Positions 25,982-34,661 of a stretch of 40,803 nucleotides of DNA are shown piece by piece. Both the position numbers and the translations under genes were made by a program. Under the pieces are notes generated by a model. It did no database searches. It was not told the origin of the DNA and saw only the letters and a list, made by a program, of their open reading frames with translations. Origin of the DNA: a bacterium (GTDB lineage: Bacteria; Verrucomicrobiota; Verrucomicrobiia; Limisphaerales; UBA8199). The first letter of the stretch is position 1. Every line of letters starts with the position of its first letter. The stretch is taken from contig JAJYHY010000028.1 of NCBI GenBank assembly GCA_021784555.1, forward strand, positions 1 to 40,803, read 5' to 3'.

Positions 25982-26742
25982 TTATTTGACGCGGCTCTTG
26001 CGCGCCTTGTTGATTTTCTTGCGCGTGACTACTTTCACCTTGGCTTCGGGCACTGTGGCCGGCAGTGTCAACTTCAGCGCGTCCAATAGTTGCTTTTGCA
26101 GCGGACTGGGCTCGGGCAGGCGGCGGCAGAGGATCTGGCCGCTGTTGGCCTCCACCCACTCCATGACGCAAAGCTGCTCCAGTTCGCGCAGGCCCTCTTC
26201 CACCGTCAGTTCCAGCGGCCACCAGGCCTGTTCCAGATGCCGGCGCACCTTCAAGGCCATCATCGAGGTCAGGGCGTGAGCCTGGGTGTTGCCCTCGGTG
26301 CAGACAAACCAGGGCCGGAATTCCAGGTGCCCGCTCTTGAGCGTGCGGAAGTCCCGCTCGACATAGGCCAGGTCCTTGTAACGGTCGTGGATGGTCTGCG
26401 CGCTGGCCTGAGCGGCTTTGAGGTCGGTCGCCACGGCATAACAGCCGTCCAACTGAGCGGCCTTCTGGAGCGCCTGCTCGTCGCGGGTGAGGACCAGCCG
26501 GTCCTTGCACACGCTGAGCGTGAGCCCGTCTCCCACCTTCAAATGCTCCAGCCGGGCGGCCAGCTTCCGGCGCTGGGTTGGCAGCTTGGCGCGGGGGTGC
26601 TCATCCAGGTAAGTGTTGGCCTGCCCTCCAGGTAACTACTGGTCAGGTCGTAGAGAAAGAGTTGGTTCTTGGGCTGGGTGGGCCGAGCCTCAGACTTCCT
26701 GATCTCGCGGAATCTGCCTTGAGCCCACTGCCGGGGAGACAA
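25982..26742 (-). pseudogene. IS1634/IS4-type transposase, truncated and frameshifted
   Basis: The C-terminal frame (26542-25982) contains DGCYAVATDLKAAQ, YKDLAYVERDFRTLKSGHLE with the E-x6-K motif of DDE transposases, and a basic tail KKINKARKSRVK. The preceding piece in another frame has NQLFLYDLTSSYLEG, the aromatic block that precedes it in full-length relatives. The two are joined by reading QANTYLDEHPRAKLPTQRRK in the second frame, so a one-base deletion near 26615 separates them. About half of a normal 450-550 residue transposase, including the first catalytic acids, is missing beyond 26742, where RHS-like DNA begins. It is an inactive relic; terminal inverted repeats were not identified. 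Confidence 0.8.
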
Positions 26743-26861
26743 TCAGAATGGATTATCAATAGAAGTCGCGTCGCTAATCATCGGGCCCGGCTTTGCCTCC
26801 GTCGAGCCGCGCCGATTCAGCCGGCGGTCTGCCGTCGGCCAGTTCATAGACCAAGCGCAGT

Positions 26862-27675
26862 TTGGTGGTGGGGAACACGGTCTCGGTGGCGGTCAACGGC
26901 AATACCGCCTACCGCAAGGGCGAGTATTTCGATTACGCGCTATCGACCCCCAACAGCGGCACGCCCTGGTATGGCAGCGTGACGGTCGCCTCCGGCTCCT
27001 CCCAGTCGTCCGGCCACCTCTATGTACCCGGCTCGCCGGAGGCCTTCAGCTATGACCTCGATGGCAATCTCCACAGCGATGGGCACTGGACTTACACCCG
27101 GGATGCCGAGAAGCGGCTCGTTCAGATGGTTTCCAACAACTCCACCGCCCCTCCGCAGCTCATCAAGTTCGAGTATGATTGGCTGGGTCGGCGCATCCAC
27201 AAGCAGGTCTGGAACAACACCACCGGCTATGGCACCGCGGCGGCGGATTACCATTACCTGTATGACGGCTGGGAACCAATAGCCGAGCTGTCCGGAGTCA
27301 ACAACGTCGTGCTCCAGGCCTACGTCTGGGGGACAGACCTGTCCGGCACATTGCAGGGCGCGGGTGGTGTGGGCGGGCTGCTCAGTCTGTTTGACGTGAA
27401 CAGCGGGAGCGTGACGTGGTTCGCGGCCGGCGACCGCAATGGGAATGTCGTTGGCTTGCCCAACGCCCGGACCGGCACCGTGGATGCCAACCACGAATAC
27501 GGCCCCTTTGGCGAACTCATCCGCGCCACCGGCCCGACGGCCAGGACCAACCCCTTCCGGTTCTCGACCAAATACCAGGACGACGAGTCCGGCCTGCTCT
27601 ATTACGGCTACCGCCACTACAACCCCGGCTGGCCGCGCCGTTCGACCCGATGGTCCAGTTGGGCACGAGCCGGGC
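26862..27675 (+). pseudogene. RHS repeat-associated core protein, truncated at both ends
   Basis: The frame from GTG 26862 carries YD/RHS repeats: FSYDLDGNLHSDGHWTYTRD, KFEYDWLGRRIHKQVW and YLYDGWEPIAELSG. The RHS core signature follows (HEYGPFGELIRATGP, NPFRFSTKYQDDESGLLYYG, YRHYNP). At the point where the core should continue NPSTGRWLSRDP, the text turns to GWPRRSTRWSSWARAG and further low-complexity sequence, so the C-terminal part is lost by frameshift or deletion. The 5' end is missing near the transposase relic. Full RHS proteins are 1500 residues or more and form shells around toxins or adhesins; this fragment cannot. Confidence 0.8.
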
Positions 27676-27770
27676 ATCGTGTTAGCCGCCACAGAGGTCC
27701 CAGCCGGGTGCCGCACAAAGCCATGCTTTGCCCCGGATGCTCGCGCCGGCGCCGAGGGCTGTGGGGCTGC

Positions 27771-28457
27771 TCAGTTATCGGAGCGCGTCGGGCGCGGCTC
27801 GCTGAAGCACTCGGCTTGGTACGTGAACACCGCCGCCTCTGGACCTCGCCAGGCTGAGGGTTCACAGCCGGCCTTCTCAGCCAGCCGGTTCAGAAAGCGG
27901 GCCTTGCCGGGAATCTGGCTCCAGACCTGCGGCAGGAATGTGGCCATCCGCGAACCCACCCTCAGCAACACTCCGTCAATGGAGGGACGCAGCTTTTCCA
28001 AAAGGTCGCTTACGGAGGTATACGCCAGCCGTTTCGGTTCTGTCAAAACGCTTATCTCGATGCTCACTTCGGACAGTTCCTCAGGGGCAACCGGAGAAAA
28101 CCGTGGGTCGCGCGTGGCGGCACTGCGTGCGTTGCTGGCCACCGTCTGGTAAAGAGCGGTGTGCGCAAGGACATTCCCGACACAGCCACGCAACACGCCC
28201 TTCTTGGTCAGCGTGACAAAGCATGCGCGCGGTTGCGTCAGCCCCGCGGCAAGTTCCCGCGCGGAGACCGAAGGGGGCGCCTGTTTCATGACCACACTGG
28301 CGAGAGACCTGCGCGCCAGGTCCAGCAGGACCAGGCGCTCCGCCGGAGTGAGGTTCTTCGCGTCGCAAAGAAGGGCGGAGCGGAGCGAGGATTCGCTCTG
28401 AACGCTAACGCCGGCTTCGATGCGCTTGGGCGGGGTCCATGGGGGTAGTAATTGCAT
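27771..28457 (-). CDS. AMMECR1 domain protein (AmmeMemoRadiSam system protein A-like)
   Basis: A 228-residue protein from ATG 28457 (MQLLPPWTPPKRIEAGVSVQ). The AMMECR1 domain fills most of it: LTPAERLVLLDLARRSLASV, then CFVTLTKKGVLRGCVGNVL (the conserved K-x-G-x-L-R-G-C-x-G motif), DPRFSPVAPEELSEVSIEIS and LPQVWSQIPGKARFLNRLAE. The domain often occurs with a Memo-like dioxygenase fold protein and a radical SAM protein, but neither is intact here. The frame stays open upstream to 28634, and ESIAVNRYGTNTEQSCGQSG, followed by FAALIGLARHK, vaguely resembles the end of a Memo domain, so a decayed Memo-AMMECR1 fusion is possible. The reaction catalysed is not established. Confidence 0.8.
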   Translation of the reverse strand: MQLLPPWTPPKRIEAGVSVQSESSLRSALLCDAKNLTPAERLVLLDLARRSLASVVMKQAPPSVSARELAAGLTQPRACFVTLTKKGVLRGCVGNVLAHTALYQTVASNARSAATRDPRFSPVAPEELSEVSIEISVLTEPKRLAYTSVSDLLEKLRPSIDGVLLRVGSRMATFLPQVWSQIPGKARFLNRLAEKAGCEPSAWRGPEAAVFTYQAECFSEPRPTRSDN

Positions 28458-28757
28458 GTTCGACGGTTTGTGCCGCGCCAGCCCGATGAGCGCGGCGAAT
28501 CCGCTCTGGCCGCAACTTTGCTCTGTGTTGGTTCCGTACCGGTTCACGGCGATGCTTTCCCGTTTCCTGGCGCCACCCAAAAGGAGCGGCTTTTCAGCGG
28601 GAACCATCCTCTCAAAAACCGGCCTGCAACGCAACCACGGATTTCCGGGGCCGCTGTGTCAGCCGACGGAGAGCCTACGTCACCTAAACTTAATGGCAGT
28701 GCAGCCGGCCCAACCCACAGACCGTTGCCGTTTTGTTCGTGGCAGGGGCTATCCCGG

Positions 28758-29693
28758 CTAAGCGGGTCCCACCCCACGCTGGCGAAGGAACTCGCGATTC
28801 CGGGCGGCGTATTCCTTAGGCCGGCCCATTCCGGGCAGGATGTCCTGCTCAACCACGATCCAGCCGCGGTAATCTTCGCGGGCCAATTCATCCAGCACGG
28901 CGTCGAAGGGGACATCTCCCCGGCCAAGCTCGCAGAAGACGCCATGCCTGAGCGACTCGAAATAGTCCCATTGCCCCGTGCGGGACTGTTGGAGAACCGC
29001 GGCGCTGCAATCCTTGAAATGCACGTGCCAAATGCGCTCGCGAAACCGCTGGAGCACCTTGACTGGTTCCGTCCCGCCGCCGAACCGGTAATGGCCGGTA
29101 TCGAAACAGAGTCCGACCATGGCCGGATCCGTGTTTTGAAGGAGGGCCTCGATTTCCCAAGGCGCCTCGATAAACCCCGCGCAATGATGGTGAAAGACCG
29201 TTCGCAAGCCCGTCTCGCGGCGGACTCTTTCGGCGACCCGGTTCACTCGCTGGCCATAGTCAGCCCATTGTTCGGGCGCCAGGCTGTTGGCGGGCTGAAC
29301 GCGGCCGGCGATTTTGGTTCTCGTTGCGTCCTTTCCGTTGTCATCGGCCAGTACCAGGAACGGCTCGCCGCCTGCGGTTGCGGCCATGAGCGAGGCAGTG
29401 CGCAAGGCGCGGCTCTGTCCTTCTTCGAAGGCTTTGGGGCGCGCAAAGGCGACGGGGACGAAGGCGCCAGCGAGTTTCAACCCGCGGGCCTCGAGCTCAC
29501 GCCGAAGGGCGCCCGGGTCGGTGGGCATGAATCCCCAATCGCCCAGTTCGGTGCCCTCGTAGCCGGTCTGGCGAATCTCGTCCAGGACGGTCGCATAACC
29601 GAGGGCCTGGCCTGGCAAGTCGAACTCCAGCGCGCCCCAGGAGCAGGGTGCATTGGCGACTCGGATCGAGTTGAGGTGGGCGGTCGTTTTCAC
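28758..29693 (-). CDS. iolE: Inosose dehydratase-like TIM-barrel protein (IolE)
   Basis: A 311-residue sugar phosphate isomerase/epimerase-type TIM barrel. VANAPCSWGALEFDLPG is the start typical of IolE, and metal-binding residues are visible in ETGLRTVFHHHCAGFIE, GLCFDTGHYRFGGG and HVHFKDCS. IolE removes water from 2-keto-myo-inositol to give 3D-trihydroxycyclohexane-1,2-dione, the substrate of IolD. The start is a GTG overlapping the iolD stop (GTGA), so the pair is translationally coupled. It is the last gene of the iol operon. A plain sugar isomerase is the alternative, but the operon makes IolE the better call. Confidence 0.9.
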   Translation of the reverse strand: MKTTAHLNSIRVANAPCSWGALEFDLPGQALGYATVLDEIRQTGYEGTELGDWGFMPTDPGALRRELEARGLKLAGAFVPVAFARPKAFEEGQSRALRTASLMAATAGGEPFLVLADDNGKDATRTKIAGRVQPANSLAPEQWADYGQRVNRVAERVRRETGLRTVFHHHCAGFIEAPWEIEALLQNTDPAMVGLCFDTGHYRFGGGTEPVKVLQRFRERIWHVHFKDCSAAVLQQSRTGQWDYFESLRHGVFCELGRGDVPFDAVLDELAREDYRGWIVVEQDILPGMGRPKEYAARNREFLRQRGVGPA

Positions 29694-31555
29694 AGGAAAT
29701 AGCGCTCCTTGGTCTTCTCTTGCTCATAGGCCTTGCGGGCCTCACGGACCGAATCCAGTTCCGAGACCTGCGCAATGGGCACGTCCCACCACGATTCATA
29801 GCCGGGGACACGCTTCTCGGAATCCGTCTCGACCACAATCACCGTCGTCCGCGTCTGTTTTCGGGCCTCCTCCAGCGCCGCTTCCAGCCCCGGCACATCC
29901 CGCGCGGTGAGGACGTGCGCGCCGAGACTGCGCGCATTGGCCGCGTAATCGACAGCGACGACTTCGCCGCTGAGTTGGCCGCTCTTCGGGTCGCGGGAGC
30001 GATAGCGGGTGCCAAAGCCGGCACTGCCGATGGCCTGGGAGAGACCGCCGATGCTCTGGAAACCGTGGTTGTCGAGCATAACCACCGTGAGTTTGTAGCC
30101 TTCCTGGATGGAGGTCACCACTTCGCTCGACAGCATCAGCCAGGAGCCGTCGCCAACCATGACGTACACTTCGCGTTCCGGCGCGGCCATTTTCGCTCCG
30201 AGGCCCCCGGCGATTTCATAGCCCATACAGGAGTAGCCGTATTCAAGGTGATAGCCCTTGGGATCGCGCGTGCGCCAGAGCTTGTGCAGGTCGCCCGGCA
30301 AGCTGCCCGCGGCGCACAAGACCACGTCCTGGGGTTGAGCGGCTCGGTTCACGGCGCCGATGACTGGGCCTTGTCCGACCGGCAGTTCCTCTTCGGTGTC
30401 AGCGTAGATGCGCGCCACCTCGCGGTCCCAGTCGCGATTGAATTTCTCGACGCGCTTGCGGTAGCCGCCCGCCACCTGCCAGCCGCCCAGCGCGTTGGCC
30501 AGGGCGTCGATGCCGGCTCGAGCGTCGGCCACCAGCGGCAGCGCGGAGTGTTTGAAGGCGTCGAACTCGGCCACATTGAGATTGATGAAGCGCACGTTGG
30601 GATTCTGGAAAGCGGTCTTGGAGGCGGTGGTGAAATCGCTGTAACGGGTGCCGATGCCGAGAACCACGTCGGCCTCGCGGGCAATGATATTCGCCCCGAA
30701 GGTGCCGGTGACCCCGATAGCGCCGAGATTCTGCGGCTGGTTATAGAGCAGCGAACCTTTGCCGGCCTGGGTTTCCCCGACCGGGATGCCGGTTTGCAGG
30801 GCGAAGTTGGCGAGGTCGGTATGGGCCTCGCTGTAGAGGACGCCGCCTCCGGCGATAATGAGCGGCCTCTTGCTGGTACGAATGAGTTTGACGGCGCGCC
30901 CCAGCAGGCCGGCGTCCGGGGCAGGGCGGGGGATGTACCAGGTGCGGTCCTCGAACAATTCGGCGGGATAATCGAAAACTTCCGTCTGGACATCCTGGGG
31001 CAAGGCCAGCGCCACCGCGCCGGTGTCCGCTTGGGAGGTCAGCACGCGCATCACTTCGGGCAGGGCGCAAATGATCTGGTCGGCCCGGTTGATGCGGTCC
31101 CAATATCTTGTCACCGGTTTGAAGGCGTCGTTGACGGAGATGTCCTGGGAGTAGGGTTGTTCGAGCTGCTGCAACACCGGCGCGACGTTGCGCCGGGCAA
31201 AGATGTCCCCCGGCAGGAGCAGCACGGGCAACCGGTTGATCGTCGCCAGGGCGGCGCCGGTCACCATGTTGGTGGCGCCGGGGCCGATGGAACTGACACA
31301 GGCAAAGGCGCGGAGCCGGTTGCTCATTTTGGCGAAGGCCGCCGCGATGTGGACCGAGGCCTGCTCGTTCTTGGTCATGTAGTAACGGAATTGGGGGTAT
31401 TGCTGCAGCGCCTGGCCGATGCCGGCGATGCATCCGTGGCCGAAGATGCCGAGACAGCCGGCGAAAAAACGGTGCCGCTCGCCGTCACGCTCGACGTACT
31501 GATGTTGGAGGAATCGGATGATGGCTTGCGCCATGGTGAGTCGTTCGGTTTTCAT
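29690..31555 (-). CDS. iolD: 3D-(3,5/4)-trihydroxycyclohexane-1,2-dione hydrolase (IolD)
   Basis: A 621-residue thiamine diphosphate enzyme. The N-terminal Pyr domain has the activating Glu in MTKNEQASVHIAAAFAKMSN and the family-specific GCLGIFGHGCIAGIGQAL. The central domain follows (RPLIIAGGGVLYSEAH), and the C-terminal PP domain has the metal-binding motif GDGSWLMLSSEVVTS with LDNHGFQSIGG. IolD opens the inositol-derived ring to give 5-deoxy-glucuronate, which IolB then isomerises. Length and motifs match the family throughout. ATG 31555 is 120 bases past the iolC stop; a small hairpin and short-word repeats occupy that gap. Confidence 0.95.
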   Translation of the reverse strand: MKTERLTMAQAIIRFLQHQYVERDGERHRFFAGCLGIFGHGCIAGIGQALQQYPQFRYYMTKNEQASVHIAAAFAKMSNRLRAFACVSSIGPGATNMVTGAALATINRLPVLLLPGDIFARRNVAPVLQQLEQPYSQDISVNDAFKPVTRYWDRINRADQIICALPEVMRVLTSQADTGAVALALPQDVQTEVFDYPAELFEDRTWYIPRPAPDAGLLGRAVKLIRTSKRPLIIAGGGVLYSEAHTDLANFALQTGIPVGETQAGKGSLLYNQPQNLGAIGVTGTFGANIIAREADVVLGIGTRYSDFTTASKTAFQNPNVRFINLNVAEFDAFKHSALPLVADARAGIDALANALGGWQVAGGYRKRVEKFNRDWDREVARIYADTEEELPVGQGPVIGAVNRAAQPQDVVLCAAGSLPGDLHKLWRTRDPKGYHLEYGYSCMGYEIAGGLGAKMAAPEREVYVMVGDGSWLMLSSEVVTSIQEGYKLTVVMLDNHGFQSIGGLSQAIGSAGFGTRYRSRDPKSGQLSGEVVAVDYAANARSLGAHVLTARDVPGLEAALEEARKQTRTTVIVVETDSEKRVPGYESWWDVPIAQVSELDSVREARKAYEQEKTKERYFL

Positions 31556-31589
31556 GGTTTTGCTGTTTTCATGTTAGAGCTCAACTCAG

Positions 31590-31641
31590 AGATACCGCAA
31601 TCTTCTCGGTATCTGAGATCTGAAATTTCAAATCTGAGATC
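31590..31641 (-). repeat. Hairpin and ATCTGAGAT repeat between iolC and iolD
   Basis: AGATACCG (31590-31597) pairs with CGGTATCT (31607-31614). Overlapping it, ATCTGAGAT occurs twice around the palindrome TGAAATTTCA. The words resemble the other short-word tracts at 4931-4969 and 32905-32943; like them it lies downstream of a minus-strand stop codon. A role in mRNA processing between the two genes is possible. Confidence 0.5.
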
Positions 31642-31675
31642 GTCGGCGCATGCCGGATTGCCTCTGAACCAAAGT

Positions 31676-32695
31676 CTAAAAGCCGCCGCGCTCGGAGACG
31701 AAGTCCAGCGCCTCCCGCTCCAAGGCCATAAAATTGGCACACCCGTGCCGGGTCACCACAATAGCCCCTCCGGCATTGCCCATGCGCGCCGCCTTTCGGT
31801 AGTCCCAGCCTTTTACCAGCCCGTAGATGAAGCCGGCGGCGAAGGCGTCACCGGCGCCGAGCACGTTATAGACTTCGACCGGAAAACCGGGCACGTCCTG
31901 GGCCGGCCTCCCGGTTTCAAACAGACTCGCGCCCCGTTCGCCCCGCTTGACAACCACGCACCGCGGCCCGCGCGCCTGAATCGCCCGCACCGCGGACGAC
32001 AGGTCTCCCGCCACTCGCGCCCCTGAAATCTGAGAGTGCGTGACGCTGACTTGCGAGGGCTGGGCAATCGTTACCGCCTTGCACTCGTCTTCAGTGCCCA
32101 GGACGATATCAACCAGCGGCAGCGCGTTCCGCACCGTGACCCCGAAGGCGCGCGGGTCATGCCACTGGTCCGGGCGGAAGTCCACGTCCAGGACGACGGT
32201 CGCGCCGGCGGCCCGGGCCCGTTCGGCGGCGAAGAGGGTGGCGCTGCGGCTAGGCTCGCGGCTCAGGCCGGTGCCGGAGAACTCGAAGATGCGGCAGTCG
32301 CCAAGGGGCGTCCGGAGGGCGTCATCAATCCCGAGCTGGATGTCGGCGCAGTTGTCCCGGTAATAGACCAGCGGAAACTTATCGGGCGGTTCAATGCCCA
32401 GCACGACCGCGCTGGTTCGGGCGCCGCTCTTGACCGGAATGAATTTGGTCTCGACCCCCTCTTTCGCCAGGAATTTCAAGATGAATTCTCCCACCGGATC
32501 GCTCCCCACAGCCGTGAGCACTGCCGCCTTCAGTCCCAAACGGCGCGCGCCCACCGCGATGTTCGTCGGCGAGCCGCCCACGTAGGCGGCAAAGGACTTG
32601 ATGTCCACGAAAGGCGCGCCGACCTCGTTGGCATACAGGTCGATGGAGGAACGGCCCATCGTAATGAGGTCATAGGTTGGGTCTGTTAGGGACAT
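31676..32695 (-). CDS. iolC: 5-dehydro-2-deoxygluconokinase (IolC)
   Basis: A 339-residue PfkB/ribokinase-family sugar kinase from ATG 32695 (MSLTDPTYDLITMGRSSIDL). The upstream extension of the frame is translated tandem repeat and was left out. Visible are AAYVGGSPTNIAVGARRLGL (PfkB signature 1), GVRVVVKRGERG-like CVVVKRGERGASLFE, and signature 2 with the catalytic Asp in YNVLGAGDAFAAGFIYGL. IolC phosphorylates 5-dehydro-2-deoxy-D-gluconate, made by IolB, for cleavage by an aldolase not present in this window. It is the second gene of the operon, 260 bases after iolB. Confidence 0.93.
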   Translation of the reverse strand: MSLTDPTYDLITMGRSSIDLYANEVGAPFVDIKSFAAYVGGSPTNIAVGARRLGLKAAVLTAVGSDPVGEFILKFLAKEGVETKFIPVKSGARTSAVVLGIEPPDKFPLVYYRDNCADIQLGIDDALRTPLGDCRIFEFSGTGLSREPSRSATLFAAERARAAGATVVLDVDFRPDQWHDPRAFGVTVRNALPLVDIVLGTEDECKAVTIAQPSQVSVTHSQISGARVAGDLSSAVRAIQARGPRCVVVKRGERGASLFETGRPAQDVPGFPVEVYNVLGAGDAFAAGFIYGLVKGWDYRKAARMGNAGGAIVVTRHGCANFMALEREALDFVSERGGF

Positions 32696-32726
32696 GCTCG
32701 CTGGGCGACGTAGTCTGTTGCGGAAT

Positions 32727-32798
32727 GCGGAGAGGCGGAGTGGTGGAGTGTCGGGGTGGCGGAGTGTTGGAGGGCTGGAGTGATCGAGCATTGGAGTC
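32727..32798. repeat. Nine 8-bp tandem units upstream of iolC
   Basis: Nine contiguous 8-bp units follow the consensus NYGGAGTG: GCGGAGAG, GCGGAGTG, GTGGAGTG, TCGGGGTG, GCGGAGTG, TTGGAGGG, CTGGAGTG, ATCGAGCA and TTGGAGTC. The tract sits 32 bases before the iolC start codon, within the iolB-iolC gap. Confidence 0.8.
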
Positions 32799-32904
32799 GT
32801 GGCCGCGCAATCGGCCCGTCCGAAACTGGCAAACCATTACGTCGTTGCCTATAAGTGGGTGAGAGCGCAAGGGCAGTGATTGGTCCGGCGGGGCGTGGTA
32901 GCTT

Positions 32905-32943
32905 CCAATCGCAAATCGCAAATCGCACATCGCAAATCATGAA
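32905..32943. repeat. GCAAATC short-word tract after iolB
   Basis: The word AATCGCA/AATCGCAC is repeated about four times (CCAATCGCAAATCGCAAATC, then GCACATCGCAAATC). It begins 12 bases past the iolB stop and shares TCGCACATCGCAAATC with the tract at 4931-4969. Confidence 0.7.
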
Positions 32944-32955
32944 TACGTCACCGTT

Positions 32956-33870
32956 CTACTTCCCAGAGCGCCCGGCGGCTGTTGTGGTTGCGGCCTGCTC
33001 CATGCCCACGGTCACCATGGGGACGCGGGGGTCCTTCTCCCGCCAGGCGCTCTTAATCCACGCGTGAGCCGGATCATCCGCATTGGCCAGCGATTGGGCG
33101 CTGCCCGCCAGAAAGTTCAAGTAATAGGCGGGATAGCCGTGGGCGGCGGCGACCGGGTGGTAACCCTCCGGCACAAGCACGACATCGCTGTCATGCGCCA
33201 CCATGACCTCATCCAGGCGCCCGTCGCCGGTATAGACGCGCTGGATGGCGTAGGCCTGCGGGCGATTGAATTTGTAGAAGTAGACCTCTTCAAGGTCCGC
33301 CTCGACCACGTGGCCGTCCGAATCCACGCGATGCAGGTCGTGCTTGTGCGGCGGATAAGAACTCCAATTCCCCGCCGGTGTATAAACCTCCACCGCCACG
33401 AGCCGGTGACAATCAAAGCCGGGCGGGAAGATCGAGTCGATCTGCCGCGTCGCGTTCCCCCCACCCCGGATTTCAATCTCGACCGTTTCCGGGAAAACGA
33501 GTTGTGCCGGGTGACTGCCCTCAGAACGGCACCACCCGCAAGCCAGGTCGAGATCATCGCTCAGAGCCGTGAGTTGAAACTCCGTTTCTCGAGGCAGATA
33601 AAGAGCATAAGGCATGCCTGCGAAGACGTTCGGCCGGCGGCCAATCGAGCACCAATCCCCTCGTGAGGATTCCACGGCGCAACGCCCACCCAGGACCACC
33701 AGCCCATACTCGAATTGCCCCGTGTCTCCCTCCCATTCCTGTCCTTTCCGCAGGCGGCGGGCCGAAAAGTGCAGGTGTTCCCATCCGGCGACATCAGGGG
33801 TGACGCGCGAGTATTCGCCCGCTCCACATTGCGGGTGAATTAAAAGGCGTGACTGGGGCGACGAGGTCAT
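32956..33870 (-). CDS. iolB: 5-deoxy-glucuronate isomerase (IolB)
   Basis: A 304-residue bicupin enzyme from ATG 33870 (MTSSPQSRLLIHPQCGAGEY); a GTG nine codons earlier is possible. The metal site motif of IolB is clear in NWSSYPPHKHDLHRVDSDGH followed by LEEVYFYKFNRPQAYAIQRV, and VLVPEGYHPVAAAHGYPAYY closes the second cupin with its histidines. IolB converts 5-deoxy-glucuronate into 5-dehydro-2-deoxygluconate. It is the first gene of a minus-strand operon iolB-iolC-iolD-iolE. The dehydrogenase (IolG), aldolase (IolJ) and IolA steps are not encoded here. Confidence 0.95.
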   Translation of the reverse strand: MTSSPQSRLLIHPQCGAGEYSRVTPDVAGWEHLHFSARRLRKGQEWEGDTGQFEYGLVVLGGRCAVESSRGDWCSIGRRPNVFAGMPYALYLPRETEFQLTALSDDLDLACGWCRSEGSHPAQLVFPETVEIEIRGGGNATRQIDSIFPPGFDCHRLVAVEVYTPAGNWSSYPPHKHDLHRVDSDGHVVEADLEEVYFYKFNRPQAYAIQRVYTGDGRLDEVMVAHDSDVVLVPEGYHPVAAAHGYPAYYLNFLAGSAQSLANADDPAHAWIKSAWREKDPRVPMVTVGMEQAATTTAAGRSGK

Positions 33871-33988
33871 AGACAAAGGCCCCTGGGCGCAGAGCACCCA
33901 AACAATAGGGCATACCGCAAGCCAGGCGTTGTGTTCATGCTTTCTTTAAAAATACGCCAGGATCCCGCTCAAAGCAAAGCAAATTTCA

Positions 33989-34000
33989 GTTATGCATAAC
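33989..34000. promoter_or_regulatory. 12-bp perfect palindrome in the divergent iol control region
   Basis: GTTATGCATAAC is a perfect 12-bp palindrome 119 bases upstream of iolB and 116 bases upstream of the divergent gene at 34116. Its position suits an operator for a dimeric repressor of the iol operon, but no regulator gene is nearby. Confidence 0.35.
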
Positions 34001-34115
34001 TTGGGTGCCCGGTTCAACAGTCGTCCTGGGGGAACCCGCAAAACCCGGCCTAAGTTGCGCTTGCTTCACCCCCACACCGACGGCGATACTTCCCGCGTCG
34101 GCTTAACCGGCGGCT

Positions 34116-34661
34116 ATGACCAAAGAAGAATTCAAGAAAGTCCTCGACCAGAAAGTTCGCGCAGCCAAAGAAGCACCCAAGATTGACTGGAATGCGGAAA
34201 GGCGCGAATGGCTCGAAAACCTGGCCTGCTTTTACAGGAAGGTGGAGGAATACCTTGCCGAGTTTCAGAACGAGGGGAAAGTGAAGCTGGAAAAATCCAC
34301 TGTCACCGTCACCGAAGATCATCTCGGCCAGTATGAGGCAGAGTGCATGTCAATTCAGATTGGCGACGATGAAGTCAAACTGATTCCGATTGGGACACTC
34401 CTGCTCGGCGCAAAGGGCAGGGTGGACATGGTCGGCCCCGCGGGGACTGCAAAGTTCGTCCTCACTGAAAAGCATTCGAAGGGGATACGGATCTCTGTTA
34501 CGGTCCGTGGCGAAGCCAAGGGGGCCCAAGAGGCAGCGCCACCGCCGACGGCTCGCGATGAGTTCGTCTGGAAGCTCGCAACCCCCCCTCCAAAGGTCCG
34601 CCTCATTGAACTGAGGCCGGAAACGTTCTTTTCCGCTCTTACAGAAGTCGTCAATGGGTGA
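34116..34661 (+). CDS. Hypothetical protein, partner of a HEPN-like gene
   Basis: A 181-residue soluble protein starting MTKEEFKKVLDQKVRAAKEA. A charged helical N-terminus (about 1-55, with WLENLACFYRKVEEYLAEFQ) is followed by a beta-rich domain (KVKLEKSTVTVTEDHLGQYE, VKLIPIGTLLLGAKGRVDMV, TAKFVLTEKHSKGI) and a C-terminal stretch (DEFVWKLATPPPKVRLIEL). No catalytic motif stands out and no family name can be given. Its end overlaps the next gene by 8 bases, so the two are made together. This fixed pairing with a HEPN-like protein suggests an antitoxin or sensor role, which is inference only. Confidence 0.75.
   Translation: MTKEEFKKVLDQKVRAAKEAPKIDWNAERREWLENLACFYRKVEEYLAEFQNEGKVKLEKSTVTVTEDHLGQYEAECMSIQIGDDEVKLIPIGTLLLGAKGRVDMVGPAGTAKFVLTEKHSKGIRISVTVRGEAKGAQEAAPPPTARDEFVWKLATPPPKVRLIELRPETFFSALTEVVNG

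Noticed and set aside
29720..32026. A 768-codon open frame on the plus strand
   Set aside because: It is antisense to iolD, iolE and iolC, whose motifs are unmistakable; its text is the glycine/alanine/valine/histidine-rich shadow expected from GC-rich codon use.
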